A stretch of DNA of 64,000 bases from JBCCCJ01 sp039029315 (GCA_039029315.1 JBCCGK010000039.1:1-64000), one strand, 5' to 3'; numbered from the stretch's first letter, positions 24,870 to 34,812 are shown. A program made the numbers and translations. The notes: a model not told the origin generated them from the sequence alone.

Positions 24870-27563
24870 TTAAAATCCGATGCTGATTTTTCCATATCCC
24901 ATCGCCCCTTCTACCCCAAACTGCTGGACGCGTCGACTATAGACAAATCTTCCTGAGCTGATGTTGGCAGAATGCCGGTGTGGATCAGGATAAATATCCA
25001 GGATATTCGTCGCGCCTATGGCAACTCGAACACTGCTTAACCTTTGGGGAGTCAAGTGGAAGGCCGCTTCCAGATTGGTTATCCATTTGCTCGAGAAAAG
25101 CTGATCCCGGGACTCCGCAGATCCGGTCGCTGTATTGACGACCCAGCTTTCCTGATTGCCATCATTGGGATGAATATAGCCCACCTCTCCAAATCGTGTG
25201 CCCTGTAGACTCAACTCCAGTTGATTCAGGCTGTACCTTGCCAGAACCAGGATTTTGGATTGGGGAATGGCTTGTTCCAAACGAGAGATTTCCTCCCGGT
25301 TAAACAGGGTTTCTTCCAATCCAGCAAGTGTTTCGGGGGTATTGATCTCGGTAACCTTGTTCTTGGCTTCATTCCACCCAAGCCGAACATACAGTTTCCC
25401 ATCCCCTACTTCCAGATCTTTGTATTCGAGGTTCACATCGATCCCCTGTGTACTTGTGCTGACAGAATTGGTGAAAAACTGTGCGGCTCCGACGCCCAAT
25501 GATTCCAAAATAGGGGCAAAGGAGGTAGGATTGCCATTGGCAGCTGTTCTGGAAAATCTTCCAGAGAGAATGATTCGGTCAGAGATATTGATGTTATAGA
25601 CATTCAGATTGAGGCTCAGATTCCGATTGGAAAATGGGCTGAGGCTGATCCCGGCAGTGAGTTGGCGAGAAATCTCGGGTTCAAGCTGTGCCACACCCAA
25701 GGCCCGGGTTACTGGATCAAAACTGTTGAAGGTCCCTACTCTTACAGCATTGTCCCCAAGAAACTGTGTGCTCTCATTGGTGAAGTTCACCTGATGAAGA
25801 GAAGGAGCCCGGAAACCAGTACTATAAGCTGCTCTGACAGTCATCCACTTGAGGAGATAACGTGCGGAGGCTTTCCAACTCAGGTTGTCTCCAAATTCCT
25901 CATAAGCTTCATATCGAGCTGCAGTCCGAAGCAGGAAATTGGGCGTAACATCCAACTCAAGACCAATATAACCTGCAGCATTGGCTCTGTTGCCAAACTG
26001 TTCATCTGACGGTTTGAACCCTGGAAAAACCTGGATGCCGGCAGCTTTGAGTCCTCCACCAGCTGTGGTATCAGTCCCTTGAATATAGGATTCTGGTTGT
26101 CCGGCGACAATTTGGTAGGCTTCATGTCGGAAAACACCTCCAAAGGAGACATTCACTGAATCCAGGAAGGGGAGTCCAGGCCTGCTCCCATAGGAGAGAT
26201 CGAGATTGGTATTGTTTTGTTTCAGTCTGAATCCGCCAGCTGATACTTTGGTTGGAGAATTGATGCCAAGGGAAGCATTGTTGGAATTCTGTATGGTGAA
26301 ATCCAGCGTGTTCCCACCAGTCGTATTGCTAAAATCAAGTTTCCAACCGCCTACATTTCCACGAACCCCCAGGGTAACATTGTTGTCAATAATATCTGTT
26401 CTGATCTCAGGGGAGAAGCCAAATGGGTAGATCTCTGGCACGACTCTGTTTTCTGAGGCCGGAAATCGATAAAACCCTGCTGCTGTTCCAATCCGATAGT
26501 TGTGGGCGGCAAAGGCATAAATTTCTACCTCTCCATTCAGGGGATATACTGCGTTGACAATGGAATTGGCATCCCTGCTTGCAGCACTGCCAATGCTCAT
26601 CACGCGATTGTTGTCATAGCCAGTGTGTTGGAAGAACTCGGCCAGATCATTGTCCCGATCATCGCCGAATACGGTTCCGGTATAGGCACCCGACCGATTG
26701 ATGCCGCCCTTATCCCGAAAATCTCCGGTAATGTGGATGAAGCCGCGATCTCCGATTTCGAATCCATAATTGGCACTGAATTGAATCAGGGAACCATCTC
26801 CCGCTTTTGTAGATCCGCCAGTTGAGCTGATTCTGTTGTATCCTTTTTCTTTGAGAACAATGTTGATGACCGCAGAGACGGCATCAGAGCCATATCGCGT
26901 AGCTGCTCCATTTTTGAGAATTTCGATGTGATCTACGGCAGATTTGGGAATCGCATTGATATCTGTGCTGACGGAGCCTCTTCCAAATGTCCCGTTGACA
27001 TTGACCAGAGAGCTGGAATGCCAGCGCTTCCCATTGATCAGAATGAGTACCTGATCTGGTCCCAACCCCCGATAGGAAATCGGATCGATGTGATCTGTTC
27101 CGTCCGAAATGGTTTGTGGAGTAGAGTGAAATCCCGGAACGAGGTAGTGCAATACCTGAGACAGCTTGGTATAGGGCGATTTCTCAATGTCTTCAGCAGA
27201 TACTATGTCAATTGGATCAGCTCGACCGCCAACGGTAGGGGCCTCTTTCTTCAAGGTTATGTTGAACAGTGTGTCGGCACCAGTGGTGATACCCTGTCTG
27301 TATTTTCCAAAGTTGACGACTTCAACCATCAGGACATATTCTCCGGGAGCAGCTTCAAAAGAGAATACCCCATCAATATTGGTAATGGATGTAAGATGCG
27401 TTGGTTCAAGGCTGACGATGGCGCCTGAAATGGGACCAAATTCATCATTGATTACACCAACTATCTTGGCCTTTGTATCCGTTTGTTGGGCAAAAATCTG
27501 TGAGCAGGAACCTATGATCAGCCCTGCAAGTAGCAGGACCAAACAGAAGCTAGGTAATTTCAT
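24870..27563 (-). CDS. TonB-dependent outer-membrane receptor
   Basis: 897 residues from ATG 27563. Signal peptide about 1-25 (ending SQIFAQQ). Residues about 33-105 form a carboxypeptidase-like regulatory beta-sandwich (IVGVINDEFGPISGAIVSLEPT ... FNITLKKE), typical of Bacteroidota receptors. The plug domain follows (IDIVSAEDIEKSPYTKLSQVLHYLVPGF, ISYRGLGPDQVLILINGKRWH, VDHIEILKNGAATRYGSDAVSAVINIVLK). After that comes the 22-strand barrel to the C-terminus, including RAAYSTGFRAPSLHQVNF and the final strand near GYGKISIGF. It imports an unknown ligand using TonB energy. No SusD-like partner gene is adjacent, which speaks against a starch-type SusCD pair. The convergent neighbour is the ECF42 operon; the upstream neighbour on the same strand ends 21 bases before its start. 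Confidence 0.93.
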   Translation of the reverse strand: MKLPSFCLVLLLAGLIIGSCSQIFAQQTDTKAKIVGVINDEFGPISGAIVSLEPTHLTSITNIDGVFSFEAAPGEYVLMVEVVNFGKYRQGITTGADTLFNITLKKEAPTVGGRADPIDIVSAEDIEKSPYTKLSQVLHYLVPGFHSTPQTISDGTDHIDPISYRGLGPDQVLILINGKRWHSSSLVNVNGTFGRGSVSTDINAIPKSAVDHIEILKNGAATRYGSDAVSAVINIVLKEKGYNRISSTGGSTKAGDGSLIQFSANYGFEIGDRGFIHITGDFRDKGGINRSGAYTGTVFGDDRDNDLAEFFQHTGYDNNRVMSIGSAASRDANSIVNAVYPLNGEVEIYAFAAHNYRIGTAAGFYRFPASENRVVPEIYPFGFSPEIRTDIIDNNVTLGVRGNVGGWKLDFSNTTGGNTLDFTIQNSNNASLGINSPTKVSAGGFRLKQNNTNLDLSYGSRPGLPFLDSVNVSFGGVFRHEAYQIVAGQPESYIQGTDTTAGGGLKAAGIQVFPGFKPSDEQFGNRANAAGYIGLELDVTPNFLLRTAARYEAYEEFGDNLSWKASARYLLKWMTVRAAYSTGFRAPSLHQVNFTNESTQFLGDNAVRVGTFNSFDPVTRALGVAQLEPEISRQLTAGISLSPFSNRNLSLNLNVYNINISDRIILSGRFSRTAANGNPTSFAPILESLGVGAAQFFTNSVSTSTQGIDVNLEYKDLEVGDGKLYVRLGWNEAKNKVTEINTPETLAGLEETLFNREEISRLEQAIPQSKILVLARYSLNQLELSLQGTRFGEVGYIHPNDGNQESWVVNTATGSAESRDQLFSSKWITNLEAAFHLTPQRLSSVRVAIGATNILDIYPDPHRHSANISSGRFVYSRRVQQFGVEGAMGYGKISIGF

Positions 27564-27584
27564 ATGGATGGTGGTAGGTAAGTT

Positions 27585-28952
27585 TTATTGTTGAATATTG
27601 ATTCCCAAATTTTTTACTCGTCTGATTTCTTCTTTGGGAACATTATAACTGCAAAAAAGAACAAAGCGGTTTTTGTCAACCTGTTCAATTCCGCTTAAGC
27701 TTTTGATTGGGTTGTTGCGGACGTATAGTCGGGTAAGCAAGGGTAATTTGTCAATGCCTTTCAGGCTGTTCAGCTTGTTATTGTCAAGATTGATCTGACC
27801 AAGGTTTTGCAATTTTTCCACGCCCTGCAAACTGGATAACCTGTTTTTATTACAACTTAGTTGCGTAATATTCGTGAGAGCAGAGAGTCCTTCCAGATTG
27901 TCCAGGGGAAGATTGACAATTTGGACACTGGTCTTGTCGAATAGCTCAGCCAATTCCTCGATAGACGGGGTATGGCTTTTTTCTTTCTTGAGGACAGCAA
28001 TATTCAAGGTTGCTTGCCATTCTGGACTGAGTTCTTTGTCCCACCAGATTTTTCGTTTCCTGTCAGTATCATACCAAAATGCAGGACGAGAGCCAATGCG
28101 GCAATACACCTGATATTGTGGAGTATCTTTATACTCAGGGATCTGAGCAAAATATCCTGAAGCTTTTTTGTGCTCGCCAAGACTGAAATGTGCCAGACCA
28201 GCATAATACAAGGCTTCTTCATGGGAAGGCGTATGAGAGAGGATCTGTTCGAAATAGTCGATGGCGCGATAATAAGCCGCCGGAAGAGAGTCAGCCTGCT
28301 TATAGGTCTCTAGCCCGGAACTCAATAAGGCCTGTACATCTACGTCTTCCTGACAATCCAAAAATGCCTCGATATCCGATTTGATTGCCTTGCCGACAGA
28401 ACTGTATAGTTCATCTATTTTCTCTATGGTTCCTGTGATGGGTTGAGAAGATTGGTATTTGATCTGGCTACTGTAGAATCCATGACAGTTTTCATAGGAA
28501 TAGAAGACTTCAACCTCTCCCGTTTCATCCACCAAAAACTCTCCCTGAACGAGGATGTCTGTATCCAGATTGGTACAAATACTATCCAGGATATCATAAG
28601 AATAGCTTGGAGAACCAGAAGCGGGGTCTATCTCCTGACCAAAGGTCTGAAAGGATTTGGACAATTGGCTTTTGGAGATCCAATCCAGATTTTTTTGACA
28701 GGCATGGACTTGTTTGACCGAGCCCATGATATGATTAAAGAACTGTATGCTATTTGGTTTGTCCTGCTCGACAGAGCGCGATTCATCCTGAAACGGAAGG
28801 ATGGCAATGCGAAGTCTGCTACTATCTACAGCAATCCCTTCAAGCCCTTCATTCGGAGGAGGAGCATCCACAGCAAATGCAGTTAATAAACAGCTAAGAG
28901 TAAGTAAGGGAATCCAATTAAAGACTTTGATCAACAAGTTTGGGAAGTTCAT
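27585..28952 (-). CDS. Envelope protein: TolB/FlgO-like domain, TPR and leucine-rich repeats
   Basis: 455 residues from ATG 28952; this start overlaps the end of the upstream gene by 35 bases, and no other Met follows nearby. An N-terminal hydrophobic segment (WIPLLTLSCLLTAFAV) suggests export. Residues about 45-200 form a domain opening LRIAILPFQDES and containing LDTDILVQGEFLVDETGEVEV, the pattern of the TolB-N/FlgO-type fold. It also occurs at the end of the upstream protein. A pair of TPR-like helices follows (YYRAIDYFEQILSHTPSHEEALYYAGLAHFSLGE). The end has four or more SDS22-type leucine-rich repeats (LTNITQLSCNKNRLSSLQGVEKL, LGQINLDNNKLNSLKGI). Such a mix points to a scaffold or binding role in the envelope. 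Function otherwise unknown. Confidence 0.8.
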   Translation of the reverse strand: MNFPNLLIKVFNWIPLLTLSCLLTAFAVDAPPPNEGLEGIAVDSSRLRIAILPFQDESRSVEQDKPNSIQFFNHIMGSVKQVHACQKNLDWISKSQLSKSFQTFGQEIDPASGSPSYSYDILDSICTNLDTDILVQGEFLVDETGEVEVFYSYENCHGFYSSQIKYQSSQPITGTIEKIDELYSSVGKAIKSDIEAFLDCQEDVDVQALLSSGLETYKQADSLPAAYYRAIDYFEQILSHTPSHEEALYYAGLAHFSLGEHKKASGYFAQIPEYKDTPQYQVYCRIGSRPAFWYDTDRKRKIWWDKELSPEWQATLNIAVLKKEKSHTPSIEELAELFDKTSVQIVNLPLDNLEGLSALTNITQLSCNKNRLSSLQGVEKLQNLGQINLDNNKLNSLKGIDKLPLLTRLYVRNNPIKSLSGIEQVDKNRFVLFCSYNVPKEEIRRVKNLGINIQQ

Positions 28953-30609
28953 GTTTCAATTTTTCTCTGAGGGTGTTTAAGTCTTTGTCGGCTACGGTAA
29001 TTTCCTTAGAATATTGGCCTGTGTTTGGCTGAAGAATTTGGCAATGGACAAGGATTTTATCCTCCATCATTTCGACATTTCCTGTCAACAAATAATCTGC
29101 TTGCAGGGCACGACCGATAGAAGCATTGTGGAGCTTGCTACAACTTTGCGTGTGGTTGAGTCCAAGCTGCTTCATCGTTCCTTTGACTGAATGTTTGGAG
29201 ATGGCTTTCCATGCTTCACTGCCATGATTACTGACAGAGAAACTGGCATCGAGATACAATCGCTTGATGGTTTTGGGATCATTGATTCCATCGCAGAATG
29301 GAAGAACAGCAATCTTCTGGAATACATCTACAGTCGACTCAGTCGTGATTGCTTCCTTCTTGTCAGCGGACTCAAACTCGGCATTCTGTTGTGGGACAAC
29401 GGATGATTTCTGTTCTGCCTCACTTACAATTTCACTTGAGTGATTGTTCTGCTGATTGGCTCGCATGTCTTCATCTATTTCGGCCCAAATTTGCCTTTCT
29501 TTCAGCAAATCGTCGACCTGATCGAGTGTAGACACCTGTGAGGGTGGAGAAAGGACTGGCGCAACGGGAATTTCTTCTGTAGCAGGATTGGGAGCTTGAT
29601 CATCGATCGATTCGCTGACCGGAACCTTTGCCTTAGCCATGTCATTATTTGGTATTGGTGTCTTTTGGTTCGCATCCACAACGACTGCCCTTGATTGGGG
29701 TGATACTTGTGATTCTTTGTCTACTGGTGATGGAGATCCCAGATCTACAGAAGATTGAGAAAACCAAAAAAACAACACCAAGGCCACCAACGCTCCTCCC
29801 CACCAGAGGGGTTGAAGATTGCTGCCTTGCCATAGGTTCTTGATTCGAGAGAGCAAGCGATTCGAAGAAGCTTTTGCCTGCGCCTGACATTCTCCGATGG
29901 TTCGCTCTAGCCACTCTCTGTTGGGACTGAATCCTTCCTGATGGAGGGAGAGGGCGTATTGAAAGGAGAAGGCGGCTTGTTCCCAATTGCGTTGAGATTG
30001 CAGCCCCTGCGCCTTCACCAAATGATGCTCGAAGGTGAGAATCTGTTGAATCCATTCGATTTTCAACTCCAGCTCTTCCCGGGAGAAAGGAAGTTGCTCA
30101 TGAAGATAGGCATTGGCTTGTGTGAAATGTGAAAGTGCTTTGTTCCACACTTGCTGTTCCATGCACTCCGCCCCCAAATCCAGATGATAAGTGTATTGGA
30201 GAGCCAATTGGCATAATTCGATCTTGTGAGAGATGACGTCCTCTGTCAACTGAAAGTCTGGCTGATGGAGTTGGTTGGCCTGTCGATATTGGTGTTGGGC
30301 CTTGAACCATTCTCCTTGTTCGAAGTGCTCGTCTGCAGCCTTGATGCACTCGATAAAGCTCAACATGGGCTGATGCTGTTGTTCGAGACTTTCCAGAAAA
30401 CTATCTAGCTGCCGCGTCGTCTGCTTGATCGCTTCCTTTTGCTTGGAAGTACGGCCCTGCCCAAATCGTTTGCACTTTCGAGACAAGGCCAAGGCTTGGT
30501 CATACAGACTTTTCTCTCCACTTTTAAGAGAAGAAATCAGACTTCCCAGGGCAGATTCGACATCTTGTTGGGCTATCTGTACCTTCACTTGTTCCATCAA
30601 ATAACTCAT
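28918..30609 (-). CDS. Membrane protein: helical repeats, one membrane segment, TolB/FlgO-like C-terminal domain
   Basis: 563 residues from ATG 30609. Residues 1-250 are helical with TPR-like spacing (EQGEWFKAQHQYRQANQLHQPDF, EQQVWNKALSHFTQANAYLHEQ, QRNWEQAAFSFQYALSLHQEGF). One membrane segment lies at about 270-290 (PLWWGGALVALVLFFWFSQSS), followed by a long acidic, Pro- and Gln-rich linker of roughly 130 residues. The last 130 residues open with QKIAVLPFCDGI and include ALQADYLLTGNVEMMEDKILVHCQIL, the same fold type as in the next gene. With no signal peptide before the first domain, the N-terminal repeats should face the cytoplasm and the C-terminal domain the periplasm. It is coupled to the downstream LRR protein by a 35-base overlap. 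Function unknown. Confidence 0.8.
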   Translation of the reverse strand: MSYLMEQVKVQIAQQDVESALGSLISSLKSGEKSLYDQALALSRKCKRFGQGRTSKQKEAIKQTTRQLDSFLESLEQQHQPMLSFIECIKAADEHFEQGEWFKAQHQYRQANQLHQPDFQLTEDVISHKIELCQLALQYTYHLDLGAECMEQQVWNKALSHFTQANAYLHEQLPFSREELELKIEWIQQILTFEHHLVKAQGLQSQRNWEQAAFSFQYALSLHQEGFSPNREWLERTIGECQAQAKASSNRLLSRIKNLWQGSNLQPLWWGGALVALVLFFWFSQSSVDLGSPSPVDKESQVSPQSRAVVVDANQKTPIPNNDMAKAKVPVSESIDDQAPNPATEEIPVAPVLSPPSQVSTLDQVDDLLKERQIWAEIDEDMRANQQNNHSSEIVSEAEQKSSVVPQQNAEFESADKKEAITTESTVDVFQKIAVLPFCDGINDPKTIKRLYLDASFSVSNHGSEAWKAISKHSVKGTMKQLGLNHTQSCSKLHNASIGRALQADYLLTGNVEMMEDKILVHCQILQPNTGQYSKEITVADKDLNTLREKLKHELPKLVDQSL

Positions 30610-31297
30610 AAGAAAAGGTTTGTAGTTAGGTTAGGTAGAACTTAAGTATGGGATTATGAACTCCTTGGAAGGAGGGAATAATCGGACGTTTTATACAAGT
30701 TGTAGGGACAGTATCTTATGATCTAGCAGATGGTAAACCAATAGGTGTTTTCATTCCAAAGACACAAAATCTTTAGCAAAAAAACAGGCAAGAGTTGGAA
30801 TGATATTGGTCAAAACAGGAAGGTAGAGTTACCGCAAGAACTCTAGAGATGGATGGGTAGAAAATAAATATTCGCTTATTGATTCTCAACTTACACTCCC
30901 TTTGCAATTCCTCCTAGAAGATATGATTGAATGGCAAGTTTTGATACCTAAACTGTACGATCATTTCAATAAATGGTATATTTGACAATAACTGAAAATT
31001 GCGTTTTCTAATCATTGTCTGATTCCCACATCGGCTATACAGAATTGGCCCCAAAATCAATCGAATATATGCCCGCTCATGCCTTGACTATAGCCTGAGC
31101 GAGACATAAGCAAGCTTCTGTATTGCATTCAGGGAAACGATGATTCTTCCCCGCTCAGAAGGGATGCTGAATCTACCCTCCTTTCTTCTCCCGGAGACAG
31201 AGCATCCTCGGCCTCACAACCACATCCGCAGGATTGGGTGATATTGGAATTTATCCAGCGAATCCTGTGTTGTATTCGTCTTTTAACAAAAAAAACT
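30610..31297. other. 688-base non-coding stretch
   Basis: No convincing gene lies here on either strand. It separates the divergent genes starting at 30609 (minus) and 31298 (plus), so it should hold two promoters. One TATATTTG -7-like box is at 30977-30984, but it has no TTG at the expected distance and lies 314 bases from the nearest plus-strand start. The right third is GC-richer than the left. No RNA gene or repeat was recognised. Confidence 0.5.
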
Positions 31298-32053
31298 ATG
31301 AAACACGCACTACTCCTGTTCATCTGCTTCCCCATTTGCCTGTTTAGCCAAACCTCTCCTGCAAATGATTTTGTGGCCGGAATGAGTATGTGTCATCTCC
31401 TGGCCGAATATCCAGATAATCCAGTCATTCGCGGCAAATTGATCCAGGAAGTAGATCAGGGAATACAGGTGGAGGTCTTGGAGGTATATCGAGGCTATGT
31501 ACCTGAAACTGTTATCACGATCTGGGATGGAGCACCCATTCGATATTATACCAAGCATGCTAGGGATTTGTTTGCCCCCGATGCGGAGGAGGCCGTTATG
31601 ATTCTGTTTCCGATTGATAGTATCATCAATCCCTGGGATCAATTGGGAGATTATGGCATTCGTTGTATGAACTGGTGCGCTGCTCATATGATTCGAGAGG
31701 GAGATCTATTGAAAGGCGGGTTTCGCTTGCCATCAGCCAATGATCTTGGTGTAGGCGAATTCCCCCTTAAGGACTTTGTGAAGGAAGCCAAAGGCTGTAT
31801 CAAAACAGGCTGGGGACCCACTGGCATTTTTCCCAATCCTGCCAAAGATATCATCCATATCGATGGGGTAGGACAAATCGATCAGATCAAGTTGTGGAAT
31901 ATTTTGGGGCAGGATGTTCTGGGTATTCATAAACCAGAATTCCCTGTTGAGCTGTCTGTCTCTCATCTCGCTTCAGGGGTGTATATATTGACCTTGCATC
32001 GTGAAGGAAGCTTTGTCGCAAAGGAAAAAGTGAGAATCATCACAGGTCGTTAA
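31298..32053 (+). CDS. Secreted protein with T9SS sorting domain, paralogue 1
   Basis: 251 residues from ATG 31298, chosen because it gives a good signal peptide (MKHALLLFICFPICLFSQ). The mature N-terminal part contains CHLLAEYPDNPVIRGKLIQEVDQGIQVEVLEVYRGYVPETVI, DAEEAVMILFPID and a PWDQLGDYGIR segment. These match the next gene almost segment for segment. The end is a T9SS sorting domain (GIFPNPAKDIIHIDG, LWNILGQDVLG, LSVSHLASGVYILTLH). The gene and its neighbour at 32161 are a tandem duplication. The shared domain (about 130 residues) was not recognised. Export through the type IX system is well supported; the role is unknown. Confidence 0.82.
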   Translation: MKHALLLFICFPICLFSQTSPANDFVAGMSMCHLLAEYPDNPVIRGKLIQEVDQGIQVEVLEVYRGYVPETVITIWDGAPIRYYTKHARDLFAPDAEEAVMILFPIDSIINPWDQLGDYGIRCMNWCAAHMIREGDLLKGGFRLPSANDLGVGEFPLKDFVKEAKGCIKTGWGPTGIFPNPAKDIIHIDGVGQIDQIKLWNILGQDVLGIHKPEFPVELSVSHLASGVYILTLHREGSFVAKEKVRIITGR

Positions 32054-32160
32054 TGCCTTCAGGCATTATCAGATTTACTTTGTAATATTAAGTTTTGGAT
32101 GTTCCTGGAACCCCTCCCCATCCAAATTGTGTGTTTGGGTCTTCTAATCTTTTGATAACT

Positions 32161-32976
32161 ATGAAACACTTGGCCATTCTCTTATTTCTGCTCGGCCTGT
32201 CTTTTCCTGCCTTGAGCTGTTCCTTTCATGTCGATGATTTTTGCACGACAGTATCAACATATCCCCACAGACCTGTGATTCTTGGTAAATTGATCAGTGA
32301 AATAGATCATGGAGTTCAAGTACAGGTATTGCAAGTATTCAGAGGCACCGTAGAGGAACAGTGCATCATCATTCGTGATGGCGAAACATTTGAGTGCAAT
32401 GGAACCTTTTCCCGCAGAGCCATTCATCTGTTTGGGGAGCAACAAGATGAAGCCGTTCTGCTGCTTTCTCCGATTGAAACAGCTGTGCATCCTTGGGAGC
32501 AAGTAGGCGAATATAGCAATCGTGATGTCCCCTTTGTGACTCCCTCCCTTGTCAATGATGGAGGTCTTTTGAGTGGAGCCTTTACCTATGATCAGGTCAG
32601 CGGAGTCTCTGTATTTGGATTCCCTTTTACTGAGTTTATGGACAGGGTACAGGAATGTGCTCCTGGAAACTGGGAGCTTAGTTATCCCGATGACAGAACA
32701 GCTGTCTGTAAGGAGGAAAATAGTCAAGATCCTCGCATATTTTTTGTGGCAGCATATCCCAATCCTGTGACCCATTCCCTGACCGTAGATGTAGGAGCAG
32801 AAATTGAAGGAGAGGTGGAATTATATGATTTTCGGGCTCGCCTTGTCTATGCTAGTAGATCGAGTTCCTGGCCTGTGGAGATTTCCGTAAGCCATTTGCC
32901 GCCTGGAATCTATATCTTGTTGTACAAGCTTGGAGATGGGATACTGAGACAGCAAAAAATCCTCAAACAAACCTGA
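32161..32976 (+). CDS. Secreted protein with T9SS sorting domain, paralogue 2
   Basis: 271 residues from ATG 32161 (MKHLAILLFLLGLSFPALSC). It mirrors the protein before it: STYPHRPVILGKLISEIDHGVQVQVLQVFRGTVEEQ, DEAVLLLSPIET, HPWEQVGEYSNRDV. It ends in a T9SS sorting domain (AAYPNPVTHSLTVDVG, LYDFRARLVYAS, ISVSHLPPGIYILLY). Compared with paralogue 1 it has extra Cys residues (SCSFHVDDFC, GETFECNG, VQECAPG, TAVCKEE). The stop lies 21 bases from the convergent membrane-protein gene. Function unknown. Confidence 0.82.
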   Translation: MKHLAILLFLLGLSFPALSCSFHVDDFCTTVSTYPHRPVILGKLISEIDHGVQVQVLQVFRGTVEEQCIIIRDGETFECNGTFSRRAIHLFGEQQDEAVLLLSPIETAVHPWEQVGEYSNRDVPFVTPSLVNDGGLLSGAFTYDQVSGVSVFGFPFTEFMDRVQECAPGNWELSYPDDRTAVCKEENSQDPRIFFVAAYPNPVTHSLTVDVGAEIEGEVELYDFRARLVYASRSSSWPVEISVSHLPPGIYILLYKLGDGILRQQKILKQT

Positions 32977-32997
32977 CAATAAATCGAAAAGGCAGAC

Positions 32998-34572
32998 TTA
33001 GCGGAGGAGATAAAAGGGCCCTGTTTCTAGGTTGATTACTTCCAATCTATCCTCCAAAGGTGCCCACCAGGCAGGATCAGATGTTGTGTCTGAAAAATCT
33101 ACTTGTAGAATGATTTGACGGTAGACTTGTAGATCTGATTCTATACCCGCTATCAGCGATTCATAGCTGCCACCCTCTGCCAACCAAATCGGTACAACTG
33201 TTATGCTTGCGCCAGAATATCGCCGGAGGTATTCGGCCCGAATCCAGCTGTCTGTCAGAATTATTCGATCATTTTCGCCAGCAAAGGTGGCCATTTCTCT
33301 GGCTTCCACTTCATATAGGTCATTCTCCCCGAACTGCAAATGGGCCATGCTTCCCCAGTAGTTGATGGCTCCTAGGGCATATGCAGGAATCGCCAACCAG
33401 GCCCGATGTGACATGAGTCGAAATCTCCCGATCAACAAACAAAGAAACAACATTTGTGGCAACCAGAACTCTGGATTGACGGGAACCCAGAAGAGAAAAA
33501 AGAGGGAATAGCTGAGCAGAGCAAGGGAGAGGAGTTTGGCAAGCTGTTGGTGTCTGGCAGAAGCGGCTTTCCATCTGTAGGGAAGCCGAATCAGATTGCT
33601 AAACATCCACAGGACAAAGCCAACTGAGATCCCGATCAGGATCAAGATCCAGTCCTGTTTGAGAGTGCGAACAAGAAAGGCCTCATCTGACAAACCGAAA
33701 CCTGTCCTTGCAGTTCCGCTTGCGATTGACTCCAGCCCAAAGGCAAATTGCCCCCCTATGAAGCTACGTCCTGCACCGACACCTGCTTGGGTAAGCATCC
33801 CCATACCTGGTTCAGCCCAATAAGTGGAGGTATGCCCATAGCCCACTAACCAGTTCCACATGTCTGCTAGACTCTGCATCTCCAGGACAGTCGTCATAAC
33901 GCCGAGATAAGGGAGACCAACAAAGATTGCAAGAACAAGCAAATGAAGACCGATTAGAGATGTGCCTGACATCCTGTGTTGGTCTCGATTCCAGTAGATC
34001 CCAAACAAAAAAGCTGGAATGAACAAGATGTGTGATTGATGAAAGAGGATGGCGATGGCAAGCAAAGCACTGGCTAATAATCCCGAACTCAGGTGTTGTC
34101 TGGTTTGGGTGAGAAGCAATAGACATCCCATCAAGGCACAGAGCGGCATGATGTAGACTTCTACCACCGTGCTATAACACCAGATGCCATAGGACAATGC
34201 CGGAAGAGCTGTGGCAGCATAGGCTGTACGCATTGGCAAATCGAACCGCTTGCGAACAAAGGTGTAGAAGAGCATGAGAAGGATCATTCCACAGATGGCA
34301 TGCAGGAGTTCAATGCGAATATAGACTGCTACCGAAGCAGGCCAAAGAGAGATCCATGCTTTCATGAAGGGATGCCACAGCAGATGATGTGAATACCAAC
34401 TGATTTCAGGGTCCAGTTCCAACTCATTGAGATAGGCGATGGAGTCGTGGGTGGCAGAGAAATTTTCGGTCAGGGTAAGCAGATACAAAAAGCCCCAGGG
34501 AAGAATTCCCAACAATTCTCGCCAGAATGGCAAGGCTTTGGGCGCTTCGACTTGAGGGGGGGAATCCGACAT
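32998..34572 (-). CDS. Multi-pass membrane protein, GT-C glycosyltransferase-like
   Basis: 524 residues from ATG 34572 with about ten hydrophobic segments (for example LLGILPWGFLYLLTL, IRIELLHAICGMILLMLFY, LLASALLAIAILFH, ILILIGISVGFVLWMFS). The first loop after the first membrane helix has THDSIAYLNELE, where an acidic pair is typical of the GT-C fold (PMT/DUF2723-type) that uses a polyprenyl-phosphate sugar. The C-terminal soluble part (AEYLRRYSGASITVVPIW, VDFSDTTSDPAWW) resembles the periplasmic end of such proteins. Donor and acceptor are unknown, and transport roles cannot be excluded. It is divergent from larE; the 240 bases between hold no clear gene. Confidence 0.75.
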   Translation of the reverse strand: MSDSPPQVEAPKALPFWRELLGILPWGFLYLLTLTENFSATHDSIAYLNELELDPEISWYSHHLLWHPFMKAWISLWPASVAVYIRIELLHAICGMILLMLFYTFVRKRFDLPMRTAYAATALPALSYGIWCYSTVVEVYIMPLCALMGCLLLLTQTRQHLSSGLLASALLAIAILFHQSHILFIPAFLFGIYWNRDQHRMSGTSLIGLHLLVLAIFVGLPYLGVMTTVLEMQSLADMWNWLVGYGHTSTYWAEPGMGMLTQAGVGAGRSFIGGQFAFGLESIASGTARTGFGLSDEAFLVRTLKQDWILILIGISVGFVLWMFSNLIRLPYRWKAASARHQQLAKLLSLALLSYSLFFLFWVPVNPEFWLPQMLFLCLLIGRFRLMSHRAWLAIPAYALGAINYWGSMAHLQFGENDLYEVEAREMATFAGENDRIILTDSWIRAEYLRRYSGASITVVPIWLAEGGSYESLIAGIESDLQVYRQIILQVDFSDTTSDPAWWAPLEDRLEVINLETGPFYLLR

Positions 34573-34812
34573 GAAGGGAATTTATACAAAATATCGGGCA
34601 AAGCATGGACCAACTGAATGCCAAAGCAAGATTGGGAGTGGTCGGGAAATAGTGGATGCTATTCTAGGTAGCCAAATCATGACGATTTCATCTTCGGTTT
34701 TCTATATCTGCCAGCTCTATCCTGCTCACATAAAACGATTGCTCCCAACATTCAGCAGACTTTCCTATGCAAAAGTCGGCTGTCTGTTCTATCTTTAGTC
34801 TAAAATCAGTCC

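Noticed and set aside
30977..30984. TATATTTG box as promoter of the gene at 31298
   Set aside because: More than 300 bases from the start and without a -33 TTG at fitting distance; may be chance.
34571..34798. Small plus-strand open frame before larE
   Set aside because: Overlaps the start of the divergent membrane-protein gene, has no family pattern, and the stretch must contain two promoters.
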